This document shows positions 10,599 to 19,010 of a DNA stretch of 64,000 bases, in pieces. The notes beneath the pieces were generated by a model. The model was not told the DNA's origin. It worked only from the letters and a program-made list of their open reading frames with translations, and made no database searches. Origin of the DNA: Bettongia penicillata ogilbyi (Eukaryota > Chordata > Mammalia > Diprotodontia > Potoroidae); NCBI GenBank assembly GCA_023548195.1, contig JAJHZJ010000023.1, positions 775,636 to 839,635 on the forward strand, in the 5' to 3' direction. Numbering within the stretch: the first letter of the stretch is position 1; each line of letters begins with the position of its first letter. Position numbers and translations under genes: made by a program.

Positions 10599-10840
10599 CT
10601 AGGAGAGAGAGAGAGAAAGATGAAGCAGGGAGGGGAGAGACAGCTGGAAGTGGGGTAAAAGGAGTCAGGATGAAAAGACTGATTAGAGTATTGGGGGTTG
10701 GGGGGCAAGGAGAAGTGGTGGGCCTAGGGAGGAACCCCAGCTCCCTTTCACCCTCGATACTCACAATGTTCCGGAATCTGGATGCACAGGCCAAGGCTCC
10801 ACAGAAGGAGTGTCCACAAATAGCTCAGGACAACAGCCAT
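358..10840 (-). CDS. L1CAM: L1CAM, neural cell adhesion molecule L1, 5' coding part (partial)
   Basis: Coding segments, all minus strand: 10765-10840, 7189-7200, 6103-6208, 5663-5859, 4764-4886, 4396-4566, 2517-2628, 2040-2224, 1566-1697, 1291-1434, 358-469. Joined, they give 1370 nt, 456 codons plus 2 nt, with no stop and matching phase at every GT-AG junction. L1CAM is a type I membrane adhesion protein of axons, acting in outgrowth, fasciculation and migration through homophilic and integrin/neurocan binding. The window encodes a signal peptide (about residues 1-19), Ig1 to Ig4, each split over two exons as in the L1 family, and the start of Ig5. Paired Ig cysteines are visible (LKCEAS/YRCFAS, LPCNPP/YICHAH, LECIAEG/YRCWAEN, LNCQVQG/TQCEARN). 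Motifs such as [30 protein letters not shown] and GRVTYQN identify L1CAM rather than NrCAM or CHL1. Ig5-6, the fibronectin repeats, TM and tail lie beyond the left edge. Confidence 0.96.
470..1290 (-). other. L1CAM: L1CAM intron between Ig4 and Ig5 exons
   Basis: Holds a MIR 3' tail (about 610-715), a G-run cluster at 643-665 able to form a quadruplex, and an L2-like fragment on the plus strand (about 735-1000). No exon is visible. Confidence 0.6.
735..1000 (+). repeat. L2-like LINE fragment
   Basis: Sequence running from TCACAGTCTGGCCCC through CTAGAATGGCC to TTCCAGGAAGCCT resembles the 3' part of LINE L2, judged from recalled consensus phrases only. Confidence 0.5.
1291..1434 (-). CDS. L1CAM: L1CAM exon, Ig4 second half
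   Basis: 144 nt, residues 372-419: [31 protein letters not shown] and [13 protein letters not shown]. The codon joined across the 5' junction is Asn, creating an N-L-T glycosylation sequon. Donor is GTGAGTATC. Confidence 0.96.
1566..1697 (-). CDS. L1CAM: L1CAM exon, Ig4 first half
   Basis: 132 nt, residues 328-371: [39 protein letters not shown]. It holds the first Ig4 cysteine and tryptophan. Donor is GTGAGCAAG. Confidence 0.96.
2040..2224 (-). CDS. L1CAM: L1CAM exon, Ig3 second half
   Basis: 185 nt, residues 266-327. [19 protein letters not shown] and [14 protein letters not shown] match L1CAM Ig3, ending YYVTVE. The donor GTATAG is weaker than the others; the acceptor is GCCTGGGCAG. Confidence 0.95.
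2517..2628 (-). CDS. L1CAM: L1CAM exon, Ig3 first half
   Basis: 112 nt, residues 229-265, reading [16 protein letters not shown] then [19 protein letters not shown]. The first Ig3 cysteine is in LECIAEG. Donor is GTGAGTTATG, acceptor TCCCCTCCAG. Confidence 0.96.
3185..3680 (-). repeat. L2-like LINE fragment
   Basis: TTCAACAAAGCTCTTACTGG, GGCACCTACT and the later GGCTTCCTGAGGAAGCTGAG are typical of the complement of the LINE L2 3' region. Confidence 0.5.
4005..4150 (+). repeat. MIR SINE
   Basis: Contains TATGATTCAGGGCAAGTCA, GGGCCTCAGTTTCCTTGTCT and ATAAAATGAGG, the core and 3' part of a MIR element. Confidence 0.7.
4288..4380. repeat. Imperfect CA/CATA simple repeat
   Basis: Alternating purine-pyrimidine tract of CACATA and CACA units, ending 15 bp from the donor of the Ig2 second-half exon. 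Confidence 0.85.
4396..4566 (-). CDS. L1CAM: L1CAM exon, Ig2 second half
   Basis: 171 nt, residues 172-228, including [14 protein letters not shown] and YICHAHFLG with the second Ig2 cysteine, ending PIDLRVKP. Donor is GTAAGTCTCC, acceptor TCCTGCCCAG. Confidence 0.96.
4764..4886 (-). CDS. L1CAM: L1CAM exon, Ig2 first half
   Basis: 123 nt, residues 131-171, beginning [17 protein letters not shown] with the first Ig2 cysteine in LPCNPP and ending IYWMNS. Both splice sites are canonical and the exon is phase 1 on both sides. Confidence 0.96.
5240..5268. promoter_or_regulatory. Tandem RFX X-box motifs
   Basis: GTAGCCATGGCAAC at 5255-5268 fits the X-box form GTNRCC-N2-RGYAAC exactly. GAAACCATGGCAAC at 5240-5253 fits with one mismatch. 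The two start 15 bp apart. Binding by RFX proteins is inferred from the motif alone. Confidence 0.5.
5290..5515. repeat. Polypurine tract
   Basis: About 225 bp of mostly A and G on the plus strand, including GAGA runs at 5438-5460. In L1CAM pre-mRNA this is a long polypyrimidine stretch. Confidence 0.8.
5663..5859 (-). CDS. L1CAM: L1CAM exon, Ig1 second half
   Basis: 197 nt, residues 65-130. It contains [25 protein letters not shown] and the second Ig1 cysteine in YRCFASN, ending QLVAEG. Donor is GTGAGGGCAC, acceptor GGGGCCAG. Confidence 0.96.
6103..6208 (-). CDS. L1CAM: L1CAM exon, Ig1 first half
   Basis: 106 nt, residues 30-64, starting [12 protein letters not shown] and ending GKPEVQ at an interrupted Gln codon. 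It contains the first Ig1 cysteine (SLKCEASG). Acceptor is TTTTCTGGTAG, donor GTGAGTAA. Confidence 0.95.
6209..7188 (-). other. L1CAM: L1CAM intron after the microexon
   Basis: Nearly half is an L2 fragment on the plus strand (6600-7035). The remaining sequence next to the microexon donor is unremarkable. Confidence 0.6.
6600..7035 (+). repeat. L2 LINE 3' end
   Basis: Runs from CTAGGGACTCTCCATTG to the typical L2 terminus: CTAGCACAGTGTCTGATACT, TTAATAAATG, then a TGATTGATTGAA tail. Confidence 0.75.
7189..7200 (-). CDS. L1CAM: L1CAM 12-nt microexon
   Basis: Read on the minus strand: acceptor CTCACAG, then 12 nt, then donor GTAAGTATC. The exon is phase 1 to phase 1 and encodes Y-N-K-H, completing the codon left by the signal-peptide exon. 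It sits where human L1CAM has its neuron-specific 5-residue exon (YEGHH). Skipping it keeps the frame, so it is very likely an alternative cassette. Confidence 0.85.
7740..8160. repeat. Polypurine tract upstream of the microexon
   Basis: About 400 bp almost entirely A/G on the plus strand, hence polypyrimidine in L1CAM pre-mRNA. It lies 540-960 nt upstream of the 12-nt microexon in the transcript. Confidence 0.85.
8259..8337. promoter_or_regulatory. Cluster of CAATTA homeodomain-type motifs
   Basis: CCAATTAGCACC (8264), TCAATTACC (8298) and GCAATTAGGC (8328) within 75 bp, with TTAATCC just before. The sequence is complex and non-repetitive, unlike its purine-rich flanks. An enhancer role is inference. 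Confidence 0.35.
9195..9400 (-). repeat. MIR-like fragment
   Basis: Contains TTTTACATATGGAGAAACTG and GGGATTGGAACCTGG, the complement of a MIR-type SINE. Confidence 0.55.
9689..9778. repeat. Compound (CA)n(CT)n(CA)n microsatellite
   Basis: CA units 9691-9716, CT units to about 9750, then CA/CATA units to 9778. Confidence 0.97.
10430..10450 (-). promoter_or_regulatory. Candidate REST/NRSF (RE1/NRSE) silencer
   Basis: Minus-strand TTTAGCACCAGGGACAGCAG plus A matches 16 of 21 positions of the RE1 form TTCAGCACCACGGACAGCGCC as I recall it. Both half-sites AGCACC and GGACAGC are intact with correct spacing. It lies 315 bp into the intron after the first coding exon. L1 genes of eutherian mammals are known to be silenced outside neurons by an NRSE in an early intron, so position and motif agree. 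Confidence 0.65.
10519..10594. repeat. (GA)n microsatellite
   Basis: About 76 bp of near-perfect GA dinucleotides, 170 bp inside the intron from the first coding exon. Confidence 0.97.
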
Positions 10841-10850
10841 GTTCCTGGTC
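10765..10850 (-). CDS. L1CAM: L1CAM first coding exon (signal peptide)
   Basis: ATG at 10838-10840. The exon encodes residues 1-25, a hydrophobic signal peptide rich in Leu and Trp ending in the mature start IQIPEH, close to human IQIPEE. Donor GTGAGTATC follows at 10764. A CTGCAG acceptor sits about 10 nt upstream of the ATG, so most of the 5' UTR must lie in upstream exon(s). Coding part is 10765-10840 (76 nt, ends in phase 1). Confidence 0.92.
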
Positions 10851-12324
10851 CTGCAGCCACGCCCAGGGCCAGGCCAGGCTGGACAGCACAGGCCAGGCTA
10901 AGGGCAGGCAGCTCCACTCAGGCTCCCACACAGCTCCTGCCCTCCCTCTGGGGGAGGAAGGGAAGGAAAAGAAAGGGGGGAGGGGAAAGGGGGAGCTGTG
11001 CTAAGGTGCCGATCAGAGCTGGGAAGAGGAAGTAGGGGAAGTGGGGTAGCAGGGGAACACCAGGAGAAAGGAGGGGAGGGGGACAGGAGAAAGGAGAAAA
11101 TAGACTATTAGTGACAAATATCTTGTGTGAGCCAGGGCTCCTGGTCCCACCCCCAACCCCTCCCCTAGAGAAGGGAGGAATCTGGGAGTCAGAGAGGCAG
11201 CCTCTGGCCTGCACCCCTATACCCCTGTCCACTGTTTTCCCCTCCTTCCTCTCCCCTCTCTCTTCCCCTCCCCCTCCCCTTCCCTTATTTATTTCTTCTC
11301 CCTCCCTCTGCCTCCCCTGACTCTCCCCCTCTCATCAACTTGTTGTCCCCAATGAACCTCCCACTCCCACTCCACAGGCTGTTGTATGTGCCTGCCTGAG
11401 GGGGGGGAGGGGAGGGAACGAGATGGTTAAGGGCTGTGGCTGTGAGTGCACAAGCAGGTGTCTGTAAGCAGGTGTGCAAGTCCATGTTATATCTCTATAT
11501 ATGTATCTGTGTGTGAGAGCAGGTGCATCATATCCATGTGTGTTTATGTGAATGGGGGGCGGGGAGGAGTGGATGTGTGAATATATATCTGTGCGTAGGA
11601 AATAGTCCTGCCTCACAGTCTCATTGTTGTGGCATTGTTTCAAGGCAACCTGACTCTTGAGTGCCATTCATCTCCAGGAAGCGGAGGGGGGAGGTGGGGA
11701 GGGGCTAGATCAGCAGAAGAGAGGGAGGGGAAAGGGGATGGCCCCGAGCCACCAGACCAGCTTTCCTCAGCTCCCATCACAACAGCAAGAGTCCTCCAGG
11801 TGCCTGAGCACTAACCTCACCAGGCAGGTGCTCCCACCTCCTTCCTCAGAGATGCCAGGACCCAGGATTGGGGCAGATCTCTTAGAAGCAAGAGAAGTAG
11901 TGAGATCTGGATGCAGCCCCAGCCCCCAGCCTTCCTGCCTAAGGTTCACCCCTCCTTCAAAGAGCCATGAGCAGGGTCTTCAGCTGTCTGCTGGGGCAGG
12001 AGGGGGGGTGGGGGGGCATACCCAGGTGTGCTCCCATCCCCATGCCTCCCAGGACCAGAGAAAAGCCGGAGGGTCCTGAACCCTGTGTAATGCAGCCAAA
12101 TCCCTTCTGTATACAAAATCACTTCCTGGTCCATGGGGAGTCCCCAGTCTGAGGGGGAGGGGAAAAGCCTGCAAGGGAGATACAGTAATGTGATACCATC
12201 CACCCCCACCACCACCACCTCAGTCTTCGAGGGTATGAAGAGACAGCTTACATCAAAGGGATGGGAGCTTCTCTTCTCTGCCAATAGCCAGAAGAGGAAA
12301 TTGGCTCCTGACCAATTGAAAGGG

Positions 12325-12460
12325 GTCATGGATCATAGAATGCTAGAACAAAAAGGGACCTTAGAGGTCATCTGATTTTACAGCAGAGGACACTGAGGCC
12401 CAGTGAGGGGGAGAGGCTTGTCAAGGTCACACAGAGCCAGGATCTAAACCCCGATCCTTT
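12325..12460 (-). repeat. MIR-type SINE
   Basis: GGACCTTAGAGGTCATCTGA, ACACTGAGGCCCAG and GGTCACACAGAGCCAGGAT are the complement of a MIR-class element. Confidence 0.65.
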
Positions 12461-13674
12461 TATGAGGTACCAGAATGAGGGGAAGGGAGGAAGGACATAA
12501 ACAGGCAGGGAATCAATAAATCTTGGCTGATTGATTGATGGGGTTTCCTCTACCCAGGGTTGGGCCTGGAAGGCAGGATCACAGACTTATTCATCTGCAG
12601 TGAGTTCTCCCATCTCCTGGCTACAGTGGGGAAGAGGGGAGAGACAAGAGAGGAAAAAGATCCAAGCCCTGCCCCTGGGGAGTCCCCAAGTATGGACAGG
12701 TAAGGGAGCTTCCACAGAAGTGCTGAGACCTAAGCTAGGCGAGAAGAGGAAAAGCAATTATAGTGTGAATGAGCCTGGATCACCAAGTTGATGCAAGATG
12801 GCAGGAACTGGACACAGAGAGAGGATGGAGTGAGGATGGAGGGAGGGGATGCTCAAAGATTCGGGGGAGGGAATTGGAGGGAGGGAGACCCAATTAGACC
12901 CATCCTCCATTCCTATCAAACAAAGGCAGACACTGGCTGACCTTGCCCAGGGCCAAGGGGCGGGGCCATTGCTGCCAGCCGCCTCCTCTCTCCCCCAGCA
13001 AGCTGCCTATTTCAGGACTGAAGGCAGCCAGAGGGGGCAACGGACTTCAAGGCTCTGTGGGTGTCCCGAAGGGAGGTTGGGATCAGAGAGTAGGGAATCA
13101 AACACCAGCTCTGGTAATGCCAAGTATCTTAGGAAGGGAGAAGGAGAGAGCCTTGAAGGAGGCTCCTTCTCACTCCCACCCCCACCCCCCACTCCCTGAG
13201 AGAGGGGAGTAGGGAGCAAAGCCAGAAAAGGAGGTTACTGCATTTGTTTATATAAGGCTTGCCCTCAGCTTTGTCCTCTCCCTCCCAACCCCTGCCGTCC
13301 CCAACTCCAAGGCTGTTTGCTGCTCCCTTCGAGCTGAATGGGGTCAAATGGAATGAAATATGGCACCTCCAATCTCCAAGCCCCCATTCCCTCCTGGGCA
13401 GCCCTCTGCTCTCCAAAGTCCGCCCCTCCCAATTGCCCACTGCAGATTTCTCTCCTGGCATGTACCACCCAGTTCGGTGTTCCAATCCCAGAACACTGGA
13501 AGCCAGAAGGTTGGGAGGCCCATGACAGCTTGGGGGAGGGGGGGTAATGCCCCTCCCCTCTTCACTTTCCCCTGCTGCTGCTACCTCCAATTTTTCACTA
13601 TTCATCAGGCAATTATAGAGCAAAGGGCTGAGGTTGTCAGATCAGCAGGCTCCCACCCACTCACCCCTATCCCC

Positions 13675-14130
13675 CTGAGGAGGGGGATGGAAAGGGGAGG
13701 GAGAGAGGGAAGAGGAGGGGGCTTCATACAAGCTGGTGAACAGATGGAGCTCAGCCCTTTCACTGAGGATGGAGAGACCCAAGGACAGGGAGAGGAAGAA
13801 AGCAAAAGACAGGGAGAGAGACCTTGGAATTGGGGAAAGGGGGGCAAATCAAGGAGGGAGAGAAAAAGACAAGGAGGGAGACTGACTTTGAAGAGGACAG
13901 AGAAAAAGCGGGGAGAAAGACAGAGCCAGGGAAAGAGTCTTGACAACAAAGACATACAAATACAAACAGAACCAGAGAAGATGGGAAGGCAGATGGAAGG
14001 CAAAAAAAAAAAAAAAAATAAGAGACTGAAATACAGAGACTGAAAGAAATCAATACCACAGGAAAGAAAGGCAGATGGAAGGGAAAACAAGCAAGGTGCA
14101 GAGGGGTCAGAGACAGTAGGAAACACTGAG
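13675..14130. repeat. Polypurine tract
   Basis: About 450 bp dominated by AG-rich units on the plus strand, including an A17-type run near 14001-14018. Confidence 0.75.
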
Positions 14131-14399
14131 GAGAAACTGAGGAACTTGGGGAGGATTTAGGCAGCTAGGGCAGAGACTGTGTCTGTGAATAAGTGAGTCT
14201 ATCTGTGAATAGCTGTGTCTGCCTGTCTGTGTGAGTCTCTATATGCTGGTGCCTTTGCTATGTCCTTGTCCCCACAGTGGGTGTGCCAGGGCAGGGGGAA
14301 GGGAGGAGGGAGAAACCAGTGAATGAGCTATGTGTACGTGTATGTGCATGTCTCTAGCTAGGAGTGTGTGTAAGGACCATAGGACTCAGGTCAGCGAAA

Positions 14400-14645
14400 T
14401 GAGGAAGGGGGTTTCTCTAGGAGTGAGAGCTGGGGAAGGAGACAGAGGAAGAGAAAGACAGGAAGGCAGAAAAAGACCAAAGGAGGGAGAGAGACACAAA
14501 GAAAGAAGCAAATACAGAGATAGAATAAAAAAGACAGAGATGGAGATGAGACAGAGAGACAGAAAGAGAGGAGAGAGAGAGAGAGAGAAACTTGAGAAAA
14601 AAAGGGAGAGAGCAGACAGTGATAATAAGGCTAGAGACAGAGAAC
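14400..14645. repeat. Polypurine tract
   Basis: GACAGAGA/GAGAGA-rich stretch on the plus strand, another of the purine-only tracts of L1CAM intron 1. Confidence 0.8.
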
Positions 14646-15104
14646 ACTTGTGGCATAAGGATGGGTGATGGTGTGTGACAAGTGTGAGACCTTGTGTCAC
14701 TGTTGTTTTGGGGAAGGGCACAGCTTCTTTCAGTCCTCAGTCCGTTTGCCTGCCTCTCCAGCCCCAGTCCTAAGGGGACAGATAATTGTGGGGGAGGGAA
14801 GGGCAGTCACATACAGCATGTGACTCCAAATAAATTAATGAACAATCTGAGCTGGAGGCCAGGAAGGAGAGTCCCTCCTGAATGATAATCTCTCCCTAAA
14901 GAGCATATGACCTTGTGATTATGGGTGTGTGCAGGGTACCTGTCTATTCAATGGGCAAATGGCATTAAGTCAGGGCATACTCTCCGCCAGGTTGGCGTGC
15001 CTGTTGGGTGTTCATGTGGCGTATGTGTATATTTGTATGCATTTGCTCAGGGTGAGTGTAAAAAAGTATGTGTGTACAATATGGGTGATATAATCAAGAG
15101 CCCC

Positions 15105-15275
15105 ATGGCCCGGAGGTCAAAAGCCCTGGGTTCTAGTCCCAGTTTATCCACTAACTCACCTGGTGATCTTGGATAAGTCACTTCCCCTCTCTGAGTCTCA
15201 GTTTCCTCATCTGTAAAATGGGGGGGCAGGTTGGACTAGGTGGTTTCTAAGGGCCCTTTGAGCCCTAAGATCTAT
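15105..15275 (+). repeat. MIR SINE
   Basis: Well preserved: AAGCCCTGGGTTCTAGTCCC, TTGGATAAGTCACTTCCCC, TCTCAGTTTCCTCATCTGT, AAAATGGGG, then the CCTAAGATCT 3' end. Confidence 0.8.
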
Positions 15276-16003
15276 ACAATAGATATGTCTCACTAAGCAC
15301 ATCTAGTGTCTCATACCTGTGTGTGTAGGTACATTTATATATAAGCAACCACAAGCCAACCACCCTACCTCGACTTATGCCAGGCCATGCAGGAATTCCC
15401 AGGAGAAGATTTTTTTTAGGGAACTGGGCCTCTCCTTCCCCATCTCCCTCCTCTCTCTAAACAAGAAAACCTCCCCTTCCCTCCTCCTCTCCCCCAAGCT
15501 CCAGGATTAATGAAGCATTTGACAGGAGTAGACAAAGGGCATCCATCTGTGGGGAAGGGGAGAAGGTGGGGGGTCACATCCACACAGGATGAGGGCCCTG
15601 AGGCTGTTAGCAGACAAATTGAGGTGTGGATGCAATCCAGCAGGTGTTTGAAATAGGCCAAGATTTTGGATCTGAGGCCCTGGGTTCAAATCGTTAGCTG
15701 TTCCATTTACTGCCTACGTGACTTGGTGCAATGCTTCCCCAGTAAACTAGGGGCTTGGTCTTCAGAATTCTGGAGTCCCTTCCAAGTCTGTGTTTCTGGG
15801 AGGTGCCCGATCATCCCTCCCCTCTGTAGCCAGAAAGCTCAAATAAGGGCGAGGGTGGGGGTGGGGACAGGAGGTCAAAGGACCTTTTACAGGCTCACAA
15901 TATCCTGGGCCATACAGTACCCTCTGATTTCTGTAGGCTGCCGGGATGTTAGTCCTCCGGGGTGACCTCAATCCCTCCTCCTTCATCCCTTAGGGGAATG
16001 GGC

Positions 16004-16004
<1 letters not shown>

Positions 16005-16058
<54 letters not shown>

Positions 16059-16081
16059 ACTCAGACACATACAGACACACA
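16005..16081. repeat. (CA)n microsatellite
   Basis: CA dinucleotides over about 50 bp, then interrupted CACTCA/CAGACA units. Confidence 0.97.
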
Positions 16082-16194
16082 CAGAACCCCTCCCTCCTCA
16101 GTCTGCTCCTCCCCTTGTTCCACCCAAGCTGGGAAGGAGGCTTCTATGGGGGCTGGGAGGGAATCTGACTTGGGTGGGCTTGCGTGTGCCGGAG

Positions 16195-16650
16195 GAGGGG
16201 AGAGGGGAGGGGGCGGTTTGTGTGCCTGTAGTCGTGGAGGGGGCGAGTGTGCGTGTGTAGGAGGAAAGTGGGTGTGCCTGTCTGTGGATACATTATTTAG
16301 AGGGATGTGACACTGGGTACACGAGTATCTGGGTGTGTGTGTGTATCTGTCTGCTGGGGGCACCTACGTACCATGTCTCTTTAAGACAGTCCTCCTCCCC
16401 CCCCCCCCGAGTGTGCGGCTAGCTAGTTTCCATGGCGACAGAGCTCTGCGGAGAGGGGAGAGAGGAGCACTTTCCCTCTTATTTAAATAATTCCCAAAGA
16501 AGGAGGTGGCTCAACAGGGGGCCTGTGGGCTGTGGCGGAGAACCCGAGACCCTTAAAGGGCCCTACCTGGGGGGCTGCACTGTGTGGGCGGGGCTCATCC
16601 CCGCGGGCTGACCTCGGCCCCAGGAACACGCAGACTCGGCCTGGCCCCTC
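16195..16650. promoter_or_regulatory. GC-rich, CpG-containing block, possible alternative promoter
   Basis: Local rise in CpG (GGGGCGG, GGCGGAGAACCCGAGACC, GGGCGGGGC, CCGCGGG) in an otherwise CpG-poor intron. It contains GC boxes, an X-box-like GTTTCCATGGCGAC at 16426-16439 and the palindrome TTATTTAAATAA near 16479-16490. It could be an alternative L1CAM promoter or enhancer; no splice donor was assigned. Confidence 0.3.
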
Positions 16651-16943
16651 CCCATTCCCTCTAAAGGCATCTGGAGCTCTTCTCCCCCCACCTTCCCTGC
16701 CCAATTCCCACTCAGCCCATTCTGCCCATTATCCCATTTCCCCAAAGACATCCTGCTCTGCCTCAGACTGACCCTCATCTGACTTCAAACCTCTGCCCTC
16801 CACGCTCCCCTGGGCCTCTCTCATTAAAGGAAGAAGGGAGGGCAATGGGGATCTGTAAATAATGGGGCATAGCTCTTCCTCTGTCACCCCTATCTCCAGT
16901 CTCCTTCATCCCCTCACTACTGGAGAGTGGTGCTGATGCTGTG

Positions 16944-16957
16944 GTCTCCATGACAAC
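16944..16957. promoter_or_regulatory. X-box-like motif
   Basis: GTCTCCATGACAAC, two mismatches from the RFX X-box form. Confidence 0.3.
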
Positions 16958-17639
16958 AGCAGCTCACCTGTAATGGACCATTCTCCTTAAAGTGGTCCTG
17001 GCTGGGGGGAGGAGGGAAAGGAAGCCCATAGGTTAACCCTTTCAGGTTTGTCAGGGAGATTGAAAGGCAGGCTGACCACTCATGTTTCCTCTAGGAGGCA
17101 AGGACCCATCTAGAAGCCAGGGGATTCCCCATCCTCCATTGGGGATGACACCTCCCCAACATCCCCAGTGGATGGAACATGGATTGAGAGACCTGGGTTC
17201 TGATCCTGGAGCTGTTATCACACCTGCCTAGGGCCTCCATGAAGTCTTTTAACAGGTACAAAGAGGGATGGGGTGGGGAGACCATATTTAATGCCATGAG
17301 AAAGTTGGGGGACAGGAAAAAAGGGAACCAACATCCCCACATCCTGACTAGTATTATTTTGAGTTATGGAAGTATATCAACTCTTGACAGCTAACAGGCT
17401 TTGTTCCCATTCTGGGCTGAAGTGGCAGTGGCAGTGGAGAGGGGAGGGGGAGTCTTAAGGTTCACTAGGAGTTAGGAGGTAGTGTCTCAGGGAGGGTTAA
17501 ACAAGGCCATGAAGAATACTGCCCCCACTGGCCCCACCAGGGGCCTGATTTGTTAGGGAGATGTCAAGCAAATATATATAAAGCCAGGCAAATTTCTAGG
17601 TTCGTGTGTAAGGAGGTCAGTGATGGAAGGGATTGTTCA

Positions 17640-18105
17640 ATCTTCATCTCTATAATCTTTCCCTTCAGAATGGGGGTCACCTAGGGGAGCTCACAAACTG
17701 AAAGTGAAGGATTCCTGAGTTTGGGGGCATGTCCTCCTGTCAGACTAGGGACTCCTCAAATATGGGGCTGTCTCCCCCTGACTAGGTATCCCCTTCATAG
17801 TAAGGGGTTCCTGAGAGTAGGGACATGTCTCCCCTCAGACTAGGGGCTCCCTGAGGTCAGGGTCCATGTCTCCCCCTCAAATTGGGGGCTCCCCAATGGT
17901 GGGACTGTTTCCCCCTCAAACTGGGGCTCCCCCTCAGAGCGGGGGATTCCCAAGGTGGAGAACTATGTCTCCCCCTCAAACTGGGGGCTCCCCAAGGGTG
18001 GGGCTGTGTCTCCCCCTCAAAACTGGGGGCTCCCCAAGGGTGGGGACCACATCTCCCCCACAGGCTGGGGGCTCCCCCAGGGTGGGGTCATGTCTCTTCC
18101 CAATT
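17640..18105. repeat. C/G-rich minisatellite (about 42-bp units) with unique-like head
   Basis: From about 17740 the sequence repeats a 40-60 bp theme of TGTCTCCCCCTC, AAACTGGGGGCTCCCC, AAGGGTGGGG. The last three units are the most alike. The whole segment from CTTCATCTCTATAATC at 17640 recurs, diverged, at 26957-27285. Confidence 0.85.
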
Positions 18106-18169
18106 TATTTCCCTATTTTCCTTGTGATTTAAGGGAGTTTTTTAGCTCCAAGTTCTTATCTTATGCCTA

Positions 18170-18247
18170 TATTTGAAGTCATAGCTGGCTCTCTCTCTCT
18201 CCTTTCCCTATTTGAAGTCATAGCTGGCTCTCTCTCTCTCCTTTCCC
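18170..18247. repeat. 39-bp perfect tandem duplication
   Basis: 18170-18208 (TATTTGAAGTCATAGC through TCTCCTTTCCC) is followed immediately by an identical copy, 18209-18247, indicating a recent event. Confidence 0.95.
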
Positions 18248-18779
18248 TTTTCCATTTCACTGCATCAAATCTCCCCTTTTCTTCTCAGGCACCCAATTTC
18301 AGAGACAGACATTAACCTTCCATCTCCCAAAGAAATCCCTTCCTTTCCTGCTCAACACTAATGCCAAGTGTATGCCCTCTTCCATCCCTTGTCCTGATGC
18401 CCAGCCTGGCCATTCCTGTCCCTCTCCTCCATATGTCACTTTCCTGATCCCATAACCATTCCTTTTGAGCCCAAAATACCTGTCCCTGCCAAGGCACTTG
18501 TGAATCCTGCCAGTGACCTTCCAAATAGGTCTTAGACCTCAAGCTCTTGAAAAATCCCACCTTAAGGCACACAGCAGAGTTGAAAGATGGGCACAGTTAT
18601 CTTCCCTTACCCCTTTCCTCTCTTCCCCTTAAGCTCTGCCTTCCCATCTACAAAGACAGAAAGGAGATCCCCCAGTGGGTCAGGCTGGATGGGCAGAGAG
18701 GGAGAAGGTGTGATTGTAGGGGGCAGGCAGAGCTGGGGGGTACAACCAAGATCCTGAAAGGGGGTGAGGCAGAGAAGGG

Positions 18780-19010
18780 AGCAAGCCTAGGAATACCCTA
18801 GAGAGATAGAGAGACAAACATCCCAAAGAGAGAGCCACAGAGAGAGGTGATTGGAACAGGCAGAGATAACAGCACCAGAATGTAGAGACTGGCCAAAGCA
18901 GAGAGACAAAGGATAGAGAAAGGTAGAGAAAGACAAAGACAGACCATTGGAGACAGACAAGAAGGAAAAAGAGAGAAGCAAAGTCAGGCAGAGAGACACA
19001 GAGAATGCCA
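18780..19010. repeat. Polypurine tract
   Basis: AGAGAGA/GACAGA-rich on the plus strand. Confidence 0.7.

Larger units (their letters stand above)
7201..10764 (-). other. L1CAM: L1CAM intron between first coding exon and microexon
   Basis: 3.56 kb. Reading with the gene (right to left) it holds the (GA)n tract 10519-10594, the REST-like site 10430-10450, MIR-like sequence about 9950-10190, a compound CA/CT microsatellite 9689-9778, another MIR-like stretch about 9195-9400, the CAATTA cluster 8259-8337 and the polypurine tract 7740-8160. No additional exon is convincing. Confidence 0.65.

Noticed and set aside
13360..14126. Frames of 227 and 173 codons over the purine tract
   Set aside because: They are low-complexity translations of an AG-rich intron tract with no supporting features.
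16921..16945. TGGTGCTGATGCTG as a second REST site
   Set aside because: Only one half-site resembles RE1; the GGACAG half is missing at any allowed spacing.
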